64,000 bases of DNA from Phycisphaerales bacterium AB-hyl4 (lineage in GTDB: Bacteria > Planctomycetota > Phycisphaerae > Phycisphaerales > Phycisphaeraceae), in NCBI GenBank assembly GCA_041821185.1, contig JBGUBD010000001.1:186001-250000 (forward strand), given 5' to 3'. The notes under the pieces are model-generated. The model did no database searches. It saw nothing but the letters and a program-made list of their open reading frames with translations, and was not told the origin of the DNA. Position numbers and translations under genes: made by a program. Every line of letters begins with the position of its first letter. Position 1 is the stretch's first letter. Below, in pieces: positions 42,366 through 51,342 of the stretch.

Positions 42366-44191
42366 GCGATGCACGCCGAGCCATGCCGCGTAAACGCCGT
42401 ATCGGTGAAGCCCTCGTCGAACAGGGTGCGCTGTCCGAGCAGCAGTTGCAGCAGGCGTTGGCTGAGCAGAAAGTGTCCGGCCAGAAGCTCGGCGAGATGC
42501 TGGTCGACCAGGGCGTGATCAACACGGGCACGCTGGTGCACGCACTGGCGAGTTGCCTGGGCATCAAGGGCTGTCATCTACGGCACGGCCTGATCGACCC
42601 GGCGGCAATTCAACTGGTCGGCGAAGAGGAATGCGAACGGCTGATGGTCGTGCCGATGTTCAAGGTGCACGACACGCTGACGGTCGCGATGGCGGAGCCG
42701 CATTCGCTGCCGACGATCGACCTGCTGCGGAATGTGACGGGGTGTCGCAAGATTCGGCCGGTGCTCGCGCTTGAGAGCAACATCGAGGAGTTTCTCAAGA
42801 AGTACGCGGGGGGCAATGTTGACGTCGATGCGTTTCTCACGTCGCTGGTCGAGCAGGACGTGGAAGTCATCGAGCGCGAAGCGACCGACGAAGGCCCGGC
42901 GACGGACCTGGAGAAGATGGTCGCGGGAAGCCCGATCATCAACCTGGTCAACGTCGCGATGCTGACGGCGATTCGCGACAAGGCCAGCGACATTCACATC
43001 GAGCCGTCGCGCAACGGCACGCGTATTCGCTACCGCATCGACGGCGTGCTGCGCGATCTGATGAAACCGCCCGCCGGCATGCACGCCGCGATCACGTCGC
43101 GTGTGAAGGTCATCGGCAAGATGGACATCGCGGAGAAACGGCTGCCGCAGGAAGGCCGTGTGCGTCTGGTCGCGGAAGGCCGGGACATCGACCTGCGAAT
43201 CAGCTCGATCCCCACATTGCTCGGTGAAAAGCTGGTGATTCGTATTCTGGACAAGACGAATCTGCATGTGAAGATGGAAGACCTGGGCTTTCGCGATGAA
43301 TGCCTTGAGGCGTTCAAGCGCGTGCTCAAGCGACCACACGGCCTGGTGCTCGTCACCGGCCCGACGGGCAGCGGCAAGACGACGACGCTGTATTCGGCGC
43401 TCGACCTGCTGCGCAGCCCTGAGCGGAATCTGGTCACGGTGGAAGACCCGGTCGAATACCAACTGGACATGGTCAACCAGATCCAGGTGCAAAGCTCGAT
43501 CGGCATGACGTTCGCGCGGGCGCTGCGGTCGATCCTTCGGCAGGACCCGGACATCATCATGGTCGGCGAGATCCGCGACGAAGAGACGGCTCGCGTCGCG
43601 GTGCAGGCGGCGCTGACGGGACACCTCGTGCTCGCCACGTTGCATACTAACGACGCGCCGGGCGCGGTGGCGCGGCTGGTGGATATGAACATCGAGCCTT
43701 ACCTGCTCAGCAGCGCGATCAATGGCGTGGTGGCGCAGCGGCTGGCGCGAACCATCTGTCCGCATTGCGAGACGAAGTATTACCCCTCGGAACAGGTGCT
43801 GGAAGATGCGGGGCTGAAGGCGCACGCCGGCCGAAGCTTCCGCAAAGGGGCGGGTTGTCAGCAATGTCACAACTCCGGGTTCAAGGGGCGGATTGGCATT
43901 TACGAAGTGATGGAGATCACGCCGGGCATTCGTCGGCTGATTCACCACGCGGCGGCGGCGCACGAGTTGCGTACGAAACTGCGCACCAAAGGTACGTTCA
44001 AGACGCTGCGTGAAGAGGGTGTGATGATTGCGCTCGATCACCAGTCGAGCCTGGAGGAAGTGCTTCGCGTAACGCATTGCGACGACGAGCCGGGCGCGGA
44101 GGAGCCGACCCCGGCTGCCGCTGCGGCGGAACCGGCTTCGGCGGGCGAGTCGCCGACGGTGGATGAAACGGAATCACGGGGGGCGGCATGA
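42362..44191 (+). CDS. pilB: Type IV pilus / type II secretion assembly ATPase PilB
   Basis: A 609-residue GspE/PilB ATPase. The N-terminal GSPII_E_N domain (about 10-150) begins IGEALVEQGALSEQQLQQAL. The ATPase core has Walker A GPTGSGKTTTLYSAL (about 333-347), the Asp box VTVEDPVEYQLD, Walker B IIMVGEIRDEETARVA (about 399) and His-box GHLVLATLHTNDAPGAV. A tetracysteine zinc site reads CPHCETKY then CQQCHNSG (about 466-503), as in PilB and GspE. The C-terminus has an Ala/Glu/Pro tail beyond the family's usual end. Cytoplasmic motor that drives pilin polymerisation with PilC. It starts at GTG 42362 overlapping the STAS stop and overlaps pilC by four bases. Confidence 0.95.
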   Translation: MSDARRAMPRKRRIGEALVEQGALSEQQLQQALAEQKVSGQKLGEMLVDQGVINTGTLVHALASCLGIKGCHLRHGLIDPAAIQLVGEEECERLMVVPMFKVHDTLTVAMAEPHSLPTIDLLRNVTGCRKIRPVLALESNIEEFLKKYAGGNVDVDAFLTSLVEQDVEVIEREATDEGPATDLEKMVAGSPIINLVNVAMLTAIRDKASDIHIEPSRNGTRIRYRIDGVLRDLMKPPAGMHAAITSRVKVIGKMDIAEKRLPQEGRVRLVAEGRDIDLRISSIPTLLGEKLVIRILDKTNLHVKMEDLGFRDECLEAFKRVLKRPHGLVLVTGPTGSGKTTTLYSALDLLRSPERNLVTVEDPVEYQLDMVNQIQVQSSIGMTFARALRSILRQDPDIIMVGEIRDEETARVAVQAALTGHLVLATLHTNDAPGAVARLVDMNIEPYLLSSAINGVVAQRLARTICPHCETKYYPSEQVLEDAGLKAHAGRSFRKGAGCQQCHNSGFKGRIGIYEVMEITPGIRRLIHHAAAAHELRTKLRTKGTFKTLREEGVMIALDHQSSLEEVLRVTHCDDEPGAEEPTPAAAAAEPASAGESPTVDETESRGAA

Positions 44192-45447
44192 GACTGGCGT
44201 ACCAGGCCTACAACAAGTCAGGCAAGGCGGTGCGCGACACGATTGAAGTCGGCTCGCGCGACGAAGCCTACCAGCAGTTGCGCGCGGAGGGCCTGTTCGT
44301 GACGGGCCTGTCGGAAGCGGGTAAGTCGCCGGTACGGTCCACAGGCCGAGCGATGCCGACCGCGATCGCGGCCGCGAGCAAGACGGTCGCGCGGCGGCGG
44401 ATGGGGGCCAGCCGACGGATTCGCAACCTGACGGTGTTCACCCGGCAGATGCACGTGCTGTTCAGCACGGGCACGCCGTTGGTGGATGCATTGGGCGCGT
44501 TGGAACGACAAAGCCGTGACGAGCAGTGGAAGGCACGGCTGCGCGACATTCAGCAACGCGTGGAAGAAGGCTCGTCACTGTCGGACGCGATGGAATACCA
44601 CGTCGACTGCTTCGACACGGTGTACCGGGCGCTGATTCGTGCGGGCGAGTCGGGCGGCAAGCTGCCGGCAATGCTCGAACGACTGGCGACGCTGGTGCAG
44701 CGGCAACAAAAGGTGCGCAACACGATTGTGGGCGGCCTTGCGTATCCGATTTTGCTGCTGGTCGTGTCGGGTGGTGTGCTGGGGTTGCTGATGATGTTCG
44801 TGCTGCCGCGCTTTTCGGGGCTGTTTGAATCGCTGGACGTGCCATTACCGCCGAGCACGCAGTTGATGATGGCCACGTCCGACGTGCTTCGCGTGTGGTG
44901 GTGGGTGATATTGCTTGGACTGATCGCGGGCGGCTTTGGTTTGCGAAGCTGGTTGCGTACGGCGCAGGGGAAGGTCGCGTTCGACACGGTGGTGCTGCGC
45001 GTGCCGGTGATCAACAACATGGTGCGCGGGTTTGTCACGGCGCGTATTGCTCGGCTGATGGGCACGCTGGTGATGAGCCACGTCCCGCTGCTCGACGCGA
45101 TGGACCTGACCCGCCGAGCTGCGGGCAACGTGCATTACGTACGACTGATGGAGCGGGCGGAAGATGCGGTGACCAGCGGTGAACCGATCAGCACGGCGTT
45201 TAACGATGTGCATCTGATCAACCCGTCGGTGTACGAAGCGATGCGCAGCGGCGAGTCGACGGGGCAACTCGGCCCGCTGCTGCTGAACATGGCGGAGTTT
45301 CTCGATGATGAAAACGAAGTGACGTTGCGGTCGGTGACAAGCCTGCTCGAACCGGTGATCCTGGTGGTGCTCGGCGTGCTGGTGGGTGTGGTGGCGTTGA
45401 GCATGTTCCTGCCGTTGTTCGATCTGACGGCGTCGGCAGGGGGCTAA
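44188..45447 (+). CDS. pilC: Type IV pilus / type II secretion platform protein PilC
   Basis: A 419-residue GspF/PilC inner-membrane platform. The N-terminal MRLAYQAYNKSGKAVRDTIE is followed by two GspF domains: TRQMHVLFSTGTPLVDALGA and ARLMGTLVMSHVPLLDAMDL. Three membrane helices are visible (PILLLVVSGGVLGLLMMFVL; VWWWVILLGLIAGGFGL; VILVVLGVLVGVVALSMFL). It couples the PilB motor to pilin assembly. ATG overlaps pilB by four bases (ATGA). The following pilM begins 33 bases later, consistent with one polycistronic message. Confidence 0.95.
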   Translation: MRLAYQAYNKSGKAVRDTIEVGSRDEAYQQLRAEGLFVTGLSEAGKSPVRSTGRAMPTAIAAASKTVARRRMGASRRIRNLTVFTRQMHVLFSTGTPLVDALGALERQSRDEQWKARLRDIQQRVEEGSSLSDAMEYHVDCFDTVYRALIRAGESGGKLPAMLERLATLVQRQQKVRNTIVGGLAYPILLLVVSGGVLGLLMMFVLPRFSGLFESLDVPLPPSTQLMMATSDVLRVWWWVILLGLIAGGFGLRSWLRTAQGKVAFDTVVLRVPVINNMVRGFVTARIARLMGTLVMSHVPLLDAMDLTRRAAGNVHYVRLMERAEDAVTSGEPISTAFNDVHLINPSVYEAMRSGESTGQLGPLLLNMAEFLDDENEVTLRSVTSLLEPVILVVLGVLVGVVALSMFLPLFDLTASAGG

Positions 45448-45480
45448 GTGTACGGGGGTGAAACGGGTAAAGGTGAAGCC

Positions 45481-46572
45481 ATGGTGTTTTCTTTTTCGAC
45501 AACGCGGTCTGCCATCGGGGTGGACATTGGTAGCCGATACGTGAAGGCGGCGCAGTTGTCGTATGGCAGAGATGGCGTGGCGAAGCTGTCGGCCGGGCTG
45601 GTGTTGGAACGTGAGTCGCCGGCGGAGGTCTTTTCGGCGGACGAGGCCTGCCGACTGATGACGGTGCTGGATCGGCGGGGGTTTGTGGGGCGTGAGCTGG
45701 TGGCCACGGTGCCGAGCGAGTCATTGATGACGAGCTTGTTGACGCTGCCGCCGCGAGGGTCGGGCGCGCCGCTGACGGAGATTGCCACCGCGGAGATGGC
45801 ACGCACGCATCGTGTGGATGCGGACGCGTTGGAAGTGGCGTACTGGGATCTGCCCAGTGGAGCGAAGCCGGATGTCACGCCGGTGATGGCGGCGGCGTGT
45901 CGGCATGAGCATGCCGAGGCGTTGCTGGATGCGCTGGAGTGGCCTGGCTTTGAGGTGCTCGCGTTGGATGCGGAGGGTTGGGCGCTCTGCCGAGCGGCGC
46001 GAACTTGGATGACCGCGGAACAACCGTTGGCGGCGGCGATCGACATCGGCTGGCGGGGGGTGAACTTTGTGCTGCTGCATGGCGCGTCGGTGGTGTATGA
46101 GCGCACGCTCGGCGGGACGGGGATGCACGCGCTCAGTGAGATGATTCATCGCGAGCAGGCGTTGGAGCAGCCGGTGATTGATTACCTGCTCGGGCAGGTG
46201 GGCCTGTCGCGCGACAGCGACACGGTCGACCCGGACGACCTTCGGCTGGCGGAGCGGCTACGCGGGCCGTTGGAGCAGCATGTTGATGCGCTGGTGCAGG
46301 AATTGCGTCTGTCGGTGAGTTACGCGACGCATCAATACCCCAACGCCACGCTGGATCGACTGCTGCTAAGCGGCGGCGGCGCGATGGTTCGCGGGCTGGC
46401 GGAGCAGTTGGGACAGGCGTTGGAGATGGAGGCGGTGGTGATGACGCCGAGCGCGATCTGCCAGCCGACGGTTCGCGGGCTGAACGAGTCGGCGGAGGCG
46501 TCGTTGAGCGTGGCGTTGGGCCTGGCGATGTATCCGCGACAGGCGGACGGCCAAAGCGAGGAGGCGGCGTAA
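45481..46572 (+). CDS. pilM: PilM-like actin-fold protein (second copy)
   Basis: A 363-residue PilM/GspL-cytoplasmic-type protein. The start ATG 45481 lies behind AAAGGTGAAG and opens into AIGVDIGSRYVKAAQLSYGR, the phosphate-1 segment; an earlier GTG at 45448 adds eleven residues without support. Other actin-fold pieces are VATVPSESLMTSLLTLPP, AIDIGWRGVNFVLLHG (phosphate 2) and LLLSGGGAMVRGLAEQLG (adenosine). Unlike the copy at 21769, it ends without a membrane helix, the normal PilM plan. It binds the PilN cytoplasmic tail; PilN follows with its ATG overlapping the stop codon by one base. The two PilM copies are clearly divergent. Confidence 0.9.
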   Translation: MVFSFSTTRSAIGVDIGSRYVKAAQLSYGRDGVAKLSAGLVLERESPAEVFSADEACRLMTVLDRRGFVGRELVATVPSESLMTSLLTLPPRGSGAPLTEIATAEMARTHRVDADALEVAYWDLPSGAKPDVTPVMAAACRHEHAEALLDALEWPGFEVLALDAEGWALCRAARTWMTAEQPLAAAIDIGWRGVNFVLLHGASVVYERTLGGTGMHALSEMIHREQALEQPVIDYLLGQVGLSRDSDTVDPDDLRLAERLRGPLEQHVDALVQELRLSVSYATHQYPNATLDRLLLSGGGAMVRGLAEQLGQALEMEAVVMTPSAICQPTVRGLNESAEASLSVALGLAMYPRQADGQSEEAA

Positions 46573-47165
46573 TGAAAGCGATCAACCTGATACCGGCGTG
46601 GCGTCGCGAGGCGCGGCGGCGACGAAGATATGTAAGACATTGGGGCCTCGGCGTGGCGATGTACGCCGTGCTGATGGTCGGCGCGTGGGCCGCGACGCAG
46701 GTGATGTTCGGCGGACCGGAGCGGGCGGCGGCGGAGACACTGGCGGAACTGCGCGACGAGGCAACGCAGACAAGCAAGCAGATCGACGCGCTGAAGCCGA
46801 AGCTGGCTGAGGCGCAGGTCACGCTCGCGGCGAGCCGATCGGTGGGCAGTCAGCCGGACTGGTCGCTGCTGCTGCGCCTGCTGGCGGGGGAGTTGGGCGA
46901 CCATGTGATGTTGTCGACGCTGCGGCTTGAGCCGGTGTCGCGAACCGGCGCGTCGTTGGAGCGTGGGGACGAGGCGTCGAATCAGAACCAGTATCGGCTG
47001 CGCATGTCGGGCATCGGCCGAGACCAGGCGGCGGTGTCGGCGTTTGTGTTGCGGCTGGAGCGGGCGGGCTTGTTCGACAATGTGACGCTGATCGATACGC
47101 GTCGCGAGCCGTTTCGCGAATCGACCGCGGTGGGGTTTCGGATGGAGTGTGAGTTGTCGCCGTGA
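46572..47165 (+). CDS. pilN: PilN-like assembly protein
   Basis: A 197-residue bitopic membrane protein. The start MKAINLIPAWRREARRRRR is the PilN cytoplasmic signature (INLIP) that inserts in PilM. One membrane helix (GVAMYAVLMVGAWAATQVM, about 28-46) is followed by a coiled coil (LAELRDEATQTSKQIDALK) and a ferredoxin-like periplasmic domain (LSTLRLEPVS, VSAFVLRLERAGLFDNVTL). It dimerises with PilO and links PilM to the periplasm. ATG overlaps the upstream stop (TAATG). Confidence 0.92.
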   Translation: MKAINLIPAWRREARRRRRYVRHWGLGVAMYAVLMVGAWAATQVMFGGPERAAAETLAELRDEATQTSKQIDALKPKLAEAQVTLAASRSVGSQPDWSLLLRLLAGELGDHVMLSTLRLEPVSRTGASLERGDEASNQNQYRLRMSGIGRDQAAVSAFVLRLERAGLFDNVTLIDTRREPFRESTAVGFRMECELSP

Positions 47166-47212
47166 GGGTGTGGCATCCGGGGGTGTGATCCGGGGGATGA
47201 TGGAGGTATGAG

Positions 47213-47788
47213 ATGATGAACTTCAAATTGAATCAGGCGGACGGCGGGAACGCACGGCGGACGATCGACGGCGTGGGCGTCGCGATGTGCCTGGCGCTGA
47301 CCGGGCTGCTGTACGCGGTAGGTGTGCATCCGCTGCTGGAACAGCGGCGAGAGCAGCAGGCGCTGTCGCGCGAAGTCGTCACGGAACAGGACGAAGTGGC
47401 GATGCTCACCGCGTCGCTGATGGAGGTTCGCCGTAAGTATGTGCAGGTGCAGCGCGAGGTGGCGGACAACGCGCTACGGCTGGAGCCGTTGTCGGCGCTG
47501 AACCGGCGGGTGGCGGAGTTGACGGAAATGGCGCGCGGCGCGGGGTTGGCGGTCAATGGTGTCAGGCCCGGCAGAGCGACGACGAACGAACACTATCGCA
47601 CGGTGCCAGTGCAGGTCGCGGGCGATGGCAGCTTTTATGCGGTGGAACGATTTTTGAAGCAGCTGTACGAGCAAATGCCGGACGTCGGCGTGTGGTCGCT
47701 GCAACTGGAACGGCGCGGGAGCGACCTGGAGATGGACCCGCAATATCAGATTGATCTGGTGTGGTATGCGGCGCCGCCGACGGAGTGA
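47213..47788 (+). CDS. pilO: PilO-like assembly protein
   Basis: A 191-residue bitopic protein. GGAGGT (47202-47207) precedes two consecutive ATGs at 47213 and 47216. A membrane helix (AMCLALTGLLYAVGVHPLL, about 23-41) is followed by a coiled coil and a ferredoxin-like domain (RTVPVQVAGDGSFYAVERFL, WSLQLERRGSDLEMDPQ). It matches PilO/GspM and closes the operon. The usual next genes pilP and pilQ are absent from the window, so the alignment protein and secretin must be encoded elsewhere. The gap to pilN (47 bases) has GTG-rich sequence and no hairpin. Confidence 0.9.
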   Translation: MMNFKLNQADGGNARRTIDGVGVAMCLALTGLLYAVGVHPLLEQRREQQALSREVVTEQDEVAMLTASLMEVRRKYVQVQREVADNALRLEPLSALNRRVAELTEMARGAGLAVNGVRPGRATTNEHYRTVPVQVAGDGSFYAVERFLKQLYEQMPDVGVWSLQLERRGSDLEMDPQYQIDLVWYAAPPTE

Positions 47789-47810
47789 GGGGTGTGGGGG
47801 AGACCCACGC

Positions 47811-47829
47811 TCGCAGAGCGTGGGCTTCG
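47811..47829. repeat. Family A hairpin, degenerate
   Basis: CCCACGCTC and GAGCGTGGG around a GCA loop with a GCTTCGG tail, between pilO and murQ (convergent). It may stop transcription from the pil operon. Confidence 0.6.
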
Positions 47830-47861
47830 GGGGGGCGGAGTGGTGAGGGGCATGTCTTTAA

Positions 47862-48884
47862 TCAGCGGGGGGGGCCGATGAGGGGGCGGAGTTGGCCGTT
47901 TGATTCGTCGAGGCGGCGCTGGGCGTCGTGAGCGCTGAGGTCGAGGCGGGCCATGACGAGCGCGAGCTTGACGGAGCCTTGCGCTGTGTCGAGCAGGTCT
48001 TCGGCCTGGCTGTGGGCGAGGTTGGCTTGATGCATGAGGATGCGCAGGGCACGATCGCGCAGCTTGGCGTTCGTCGCGCGAAGGTCGACCATGAGGTTGC
48101 CCCACGTCTTGCCGAGCTGAATCATCGTGGCAGTGGAGATCATGTTCAGCGCGAGCTTGGTGGCGGTGCCGGCTTTCATGCGCGTGGAGCCTGTGATGGC
48201 TTCGGGGCCGACGGGCAGTTCGATGATGTGATCGATGGCGACCGGCAGGCGCGGCGGGGCCGGGGGCGCGATCGGTTGATTGGCTTTGACGACGGGAGCA
48301 CGCTCGCGGGTCATGAGCGTTTTGGCGAGCACGCAGGTCATCAGCGCGGTCGCGCTGCCCTGCTCGCGGGCGTACGCGAGGGCGCCCCAGACGTAAGGCG
48401 TCGTGCCGCCGGCGGCGATGCCGACGAGCGTGTCGTTTTCGTTGAGGCGGATGCGACGAAGCTCCGCGTGTGCGCCGTCGTGTTCGTCTTCTTTACCTTC
48501 GCTGGATTGGCGAAGGGCGTTGTCGCCGCCGGCGATGAGGCCGACGACCTGGTCGGGGTCGGTGTGAAAGGTGGGCGGACATTCGCTGGCATCGAGCACG
48601 CCGAGCCTGCCGGACGTGCCCGCGCCGATGTAAACGAGTCGGCCGCCGCGTCGCATGCGTTCGACGACGGTTTCAACGAGCTTTGTGATGGCGGGGATGG
48701 CATCGCGGACGATGCGCGGCACGTTCATGTCCTGCGTGTTGATCGCACGCAAGGCCTGCTCGACCGAGAGCGCGTCAATCGCCGCGGTGGAGGTGTTTCG
48801 CTGCTCGGTAAGCAGGTGGCCGCGGTCGGGGAATTTCGAATTTGGAATTTCGGATTTCGAATTTGTTGTGTCGTGAACGGTCAT
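47862..48884 (-). CDS. murQ: N-acetylmuramic acid 6-phosphate etherase
   Basis: A 340-residue SIS-domain enzyme that cleaves the lactyl ether of MurNAc-6-phosphate to give GlcNAc-6-phosphate and D-lactate, a peptidoglycan recycling step. LLTEQRNTSTAAIDALSV opens the conserved region. GAGTSGRLGVLDASE is the SIS signature, DEHDGAHAELRRI carries the catalytic Glu area, and IELPVGPEAITGSTRMKAGT the second site. The family normally begins a few residues before the TEQRN motif. Here about 24 residues precede it (TNSKSEIPNSKFPDRG) and come from the left arm of a near-perfect inverted repeat at 48831-48865. It is downstream of anmK by 85 bases; the pair is the classic recycling module. Confidence 0.93.
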   Translation of the reverse strand: MTVHDTTNSKSEIPNSKFPDRGHLLTEQRNTSTAAIDALSVEQALRAINTQDMNVPRIVRDAIPAITKLVETVVERMRRGGRLVYIGAGTSGRLGVLDASECPPTFHTDPDQVVGLIAGGDNALRQSSEGKEDEHDGAHAELRRIRLNENDTLVGIAAGGTTPYVWGALAYAREQGSATALMTCVLAKTLMTRERAPVVKANQPIAPPAPPRLPVAIDHIIELPVGPEAITGSTRMKAGTATKLALNMISTATMIQLGKTWGNLMVDLRATNAKLRDRALRILMHQANLAHSQAEDLLDTAQGSVKLALVMARLDLSAHDAQRRLDESNGQLRPLIGPPR

Positions 48885-48971
48885 GACTCTATTAGCGCCT
48901 CTGGCGGGCGGAAACGCAACTCCGGACTCCAATTCCCAAATCCGAAATCCGAAATTCCAAATTCGAAATTC
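48831..48971. repeat. Near-perfect 35-base inverted repeat, family D
   Basis: Left arm 48831-48865 and right arm 48937-48971 are reverse complements at 34 of 35 positions (words AATTTCG, AATTTGG, AATTTCGG, ATTTCG). The left arm is inside the murQ reading frame; the right arm ends at the stop codon of anmK. The 71-base spacer holds the murQ start. Confidence 0.85.
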
Positions 48972-50103
48972 ATCTCACCCCTGCCCACGTGCCCGCGACG
49001 CCGGGGCGGGTGCTGCCGGTGACGCTGGGCAGCGTGATGGGCAGGCCGTCTTCGCAGAGGCCGCCGAGCACTGCGAAGGCGATCGCTTCGCGGGCTTCGC
49101 TGGGGATGCCCAGCTCGTCGGTGAGCAATACCTCGTGGGCCGGGTCGACGTGATCACGGATGCGCTCGACGAGCACGGGATTGCGAGCGCCGCCGCCTGC
49201 GAGCACGATCTGCCAGGGTTGGTCGACGTCGCTGGTGTGAAGCGCGACGGTCATGGCGACCGTATCGACCATCGTGGCGATGATGTCTTGTGGGGAGTGA
49301 TCGGGGCGTAGGCGATCGAGCAGGCGGTCGATGTCGTGGGGTTGCAGTTGCTCGCGGCCGAGCGTGCGTGCGTCGGCCTCGGCGAGCGCTTCATGCCAGA
49401 GGTCATCGGTCAATTGAACGGGTCGGCCCGCTGCGGCGAGTTCGCCGTTGTGGTCATAGCGTTTGTCGGGGAAGAGGCGTTGCACGACGCCATCGATCAG
49501 CAGGTTGCAGAGGCCGACATCGCCGCCGGCGACGTGGTCGGGCGCGGCGTCGACGGGCAAGGTGGTGATGTTGCAGACGCCGCCGAGGTTGACGATGAAG
49601 CGCGGCTGCTCGGGGTCGCGGTACATCACCCAGTCGGCGATGGGCGTGATCGGCGCGCCTTCGCCGTCGGCGATCAGGTCGGCTTGGCGCATGTCGTAAA
49701 CGACCGGCACGTCGAGCTTGCGAACGATCGGCCAGGGATCGAACAGTTGCCAGCTCAATCGCTCGGCAGGCGCGTGGCAGATGGTCTGCCCATGCGCGGC
49801 GACGAAGGCAAGCGCGGCATCGCTCGGTAGATGCTGCTGACATAGCTCGGCCACCGCGGTCGCGTGCAGCGCGCCAAGCTCGCGGGCGGCGCGGAGGTAG
49901 TCGATCGGCGGATGGGGTTGGCCGACCGCGAAGCTATGCAACGTGGTGCGGAGGTGATCGGGCAGCGGCTGGCTGTGGTGGGCGATGAAGCGGGCGGTGA
50001 GGTCGCGGCCGCGGCCGGTGAGTCGGGCCAGCGCGACGTCGAGCCCGTCGAGGCTCGTGCCGGTCATGCAGCCGACGGCGAAGCGGGTCAGTGGCGTGGA
50101 CAT
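48970..50103 (-). CDS. anmK: Anhydro-N-acetylmuramic acid kinase
   Basis: A 377-residue sugar kinase of the ASKHA fold that opens the 1,6-anhydro ring of anhMurNAc and phosphorylates it, feeding MurQ. FAVGCMTGTSLDGLDVALA, AAHGQTICHAPAE, FIVNLGGVCNIT and IVLAGGGARNPVLVERI are family signatures. The start at ATG 50103 (an ATG three codons earlier, 50112, is possible) matches the family's beginning. Its stop codon abuts the right arm of a 35-base inverted repeat that also reaches into murQ. First gene of the anmK-murQ unit, showing that this bacterium turns over and recycles peptidoglycan. Confidence 0.95.
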   Translation of the reverse strand: MSTPLTRFAVGCMTGTSLDGLDVALARLTGRGRDLTARFIAHHSQPLPDHLRTTLHSFAVGQPHPPIDYLRAARELGALHATAVAELCQQHLPSDAALAFVAAHGQTICHAPAERLSWQLFDPWPIVRKLDVPVVYDMRQADLIADGEGAPITPIADWVMYRDPEQPRFIVNLGGVCNITTLPVDAAPDHVAGGDVGLCNLLIDGVVQRLFPDKRYDHNGELAAAGRPVQLTDDLWHEALAEADARTLGREQLQPHDIDRLLDRLRPDHSPQDIIATMVDTVAMTVALHTSDVDQPWQIVLAGGGARNPVLVERIRDHVDPAHEVLLTDELGIPSEAREAIAFAVLGGLCEDGLPITLPSVTGSTRPGVAGTWAGVR

Positions 50104-50130
50104 GCAGGGCATGATACCGACGCTTCCCGT

Positions 50131-50156
50131 CCCCGCCGTGGGCGGCGGGGCTAAAC
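50131..50156. repeat. Family C repeat, half element
   Basis: CCCCGCCG/CGGCGGGG hairpin ending in GGCTAAAC, just upstream of anmK on the minus strand. Confidence 0.6.
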
Positions 50157-50243
50157 GCGATCTATCGGGGCGCCCGCCGAACCGAATCTGAAACCGTGCG
50201 ATCACTGGCTTTTTCATCGCCAAGCGGGGAACATGCAGCAATA

Positions 50244-51248
50244 ATGAAAGTTGCCATGCGTACGGGTCTGATCTACAGCGAGCGGTTTCTTCAGCATGAC
50301 ACGGGGCCGGGCCATCCCGAACGGCCCGACCGGTTGCTGGCGATCCACAATCAGCTTCAGGCGCGCGGCCTGCTCGACGCGCTCGCCCCCCTGCCGTTCG
50401 GCCTGGCGGATCGGCGGTGGCTGGAACTGGTGCACACTCCGACGTATGTCGAGCGCGTGTTCGCGGCGTGCGAGGCGGGCGAGCCTTACATCGACTCGGC
50501 GGACTCGACGACCTGCCCGCAAAGCGCGGAGATCGCCCAGCTCGCCGCCGGCGGCGCGATCACGGCCGTCGATGCGGTCATGGCGGGCGAGCTGCACAAC
50601 GCCTTCTGCGCCATGCGCCCGCCGGGCCATCACGCCGAGGCGAACCTGTCGATGGGCTTTTGCCTGTTCAACCATGTAGCCATCGCCGCGGCGTATCTCA
50701 TCCGCCGCCACGGCTTGCAGCGGGTCGCGATCGTCGACTTCGACGTCCACCACGGCAATGGCACGCAGCACCTGTTCGAACGCCGAAGCGACGTGCTGTT
50801 CATCTCCATGCACCAGGACCCGCGCCACCTCTACCCCGGCACGGGCCACGCCCACGAAACCGGCCGAGACGCCGGCGAGGGCTACACCCTCAACGTCCCC
50901 CTCCCGCCGGACAGCGGCGATGATGTTTACCTCAACGCTTTGCGATCGAAGGTGCTGCCGAAGCTCGAAGCGTTCGACCCGCAGTTTCTGCTGCTGTCCG
51001 CCGGCTTCGACGCGAGCGCCCGTGATCCGCTGGCCCACATGCTGATGACGCCCAAAGGCTTCGGCCAACTGACGCGCGAGCTGCGCGCGGTGGCGGAAAC
51101 GCACTGCCGCGGGCGGCTGGTCTCGCTGCTGGAAGGCGGCTATCACCTGGAAGAGCTCGCCAACTCGGTATGTCACCATGTCCGGGCGCTGCACGAGACA
51201 GACGCCCATGACGTCGCGCCGCGGGCGTCGACGCAGATGAAGACATGA
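50244..51248 (+). CDS. Histone-deacetylase-family amidohydrolase
   Basis: A 334-residue class II-like HDAC-superfamily deacetylase, cytoplasmic and zinc-dependent. TGLIYSERFLQHDTGPGHPE opens the family. MRPPGHHAEA carries the His pair, IVDFDVHHGNGTQHLFE the first metal Asp and His, and LLSAGFDASARDPL the second Asp. Bacterial members act on acetylpolyamines, acetoin-related or unknown acetyl substrates; acetoin utilisation protein AcuC is the usual comparison. The start is ATG 50244; ATG 50256 is an alternative. Monocistronic and divergent from anmK. Confidence 0.93.
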   Translation: MKVAMRTGLIYSERFLQHDTGPGHPERPDRLLAIHNQLQARGLLDALAPLPFGLADRRWLELVHTPTYVERVFAACEAGEPYIDSADSTTCPQSAEIAQLAAGGAITAVDAVMAGELHNAFCAMRPPGHHAEANLSMGFCLFNHVAIAAAYLIRRHGLQRVAIVDFDVHHGNGTQHLFERRSDVLFISMHQDPRHLYPGTGHAHETGRDAGEGYTLNVPLPPDSGDDVYLNALRSKVLPKLEAFDPQFLLLSAGFDASARDPLAHMLMTPKGFGQLTRELRAVAETHCRGRLVSLLEGGYHLEELANSVCHHVRALHETDAHDVAPRASTQMKT

Positions 51249-51260
51249 AAACGCAGCCAT

Positions 51261-51291
51261 AAAAAAAACCCGCCGCGAGGATGCGACGGGT
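51261..51291 (-). terminator. Intrinsic terminator of the FlgM-like gene
   Basis: ACCCGCCGC and GCGACGGGT form a nine-pair stem (one G-T) around GAGGAT, with eight A residues to its left that become the U-tract on the minus strand. Confidence 0.8.
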
Positions 51292-51342
51292 CGGAGGAGG
51301 AAGAGGCAAAAGTCGAACTTCCCAAGCTCGGCTGTCGATCAA

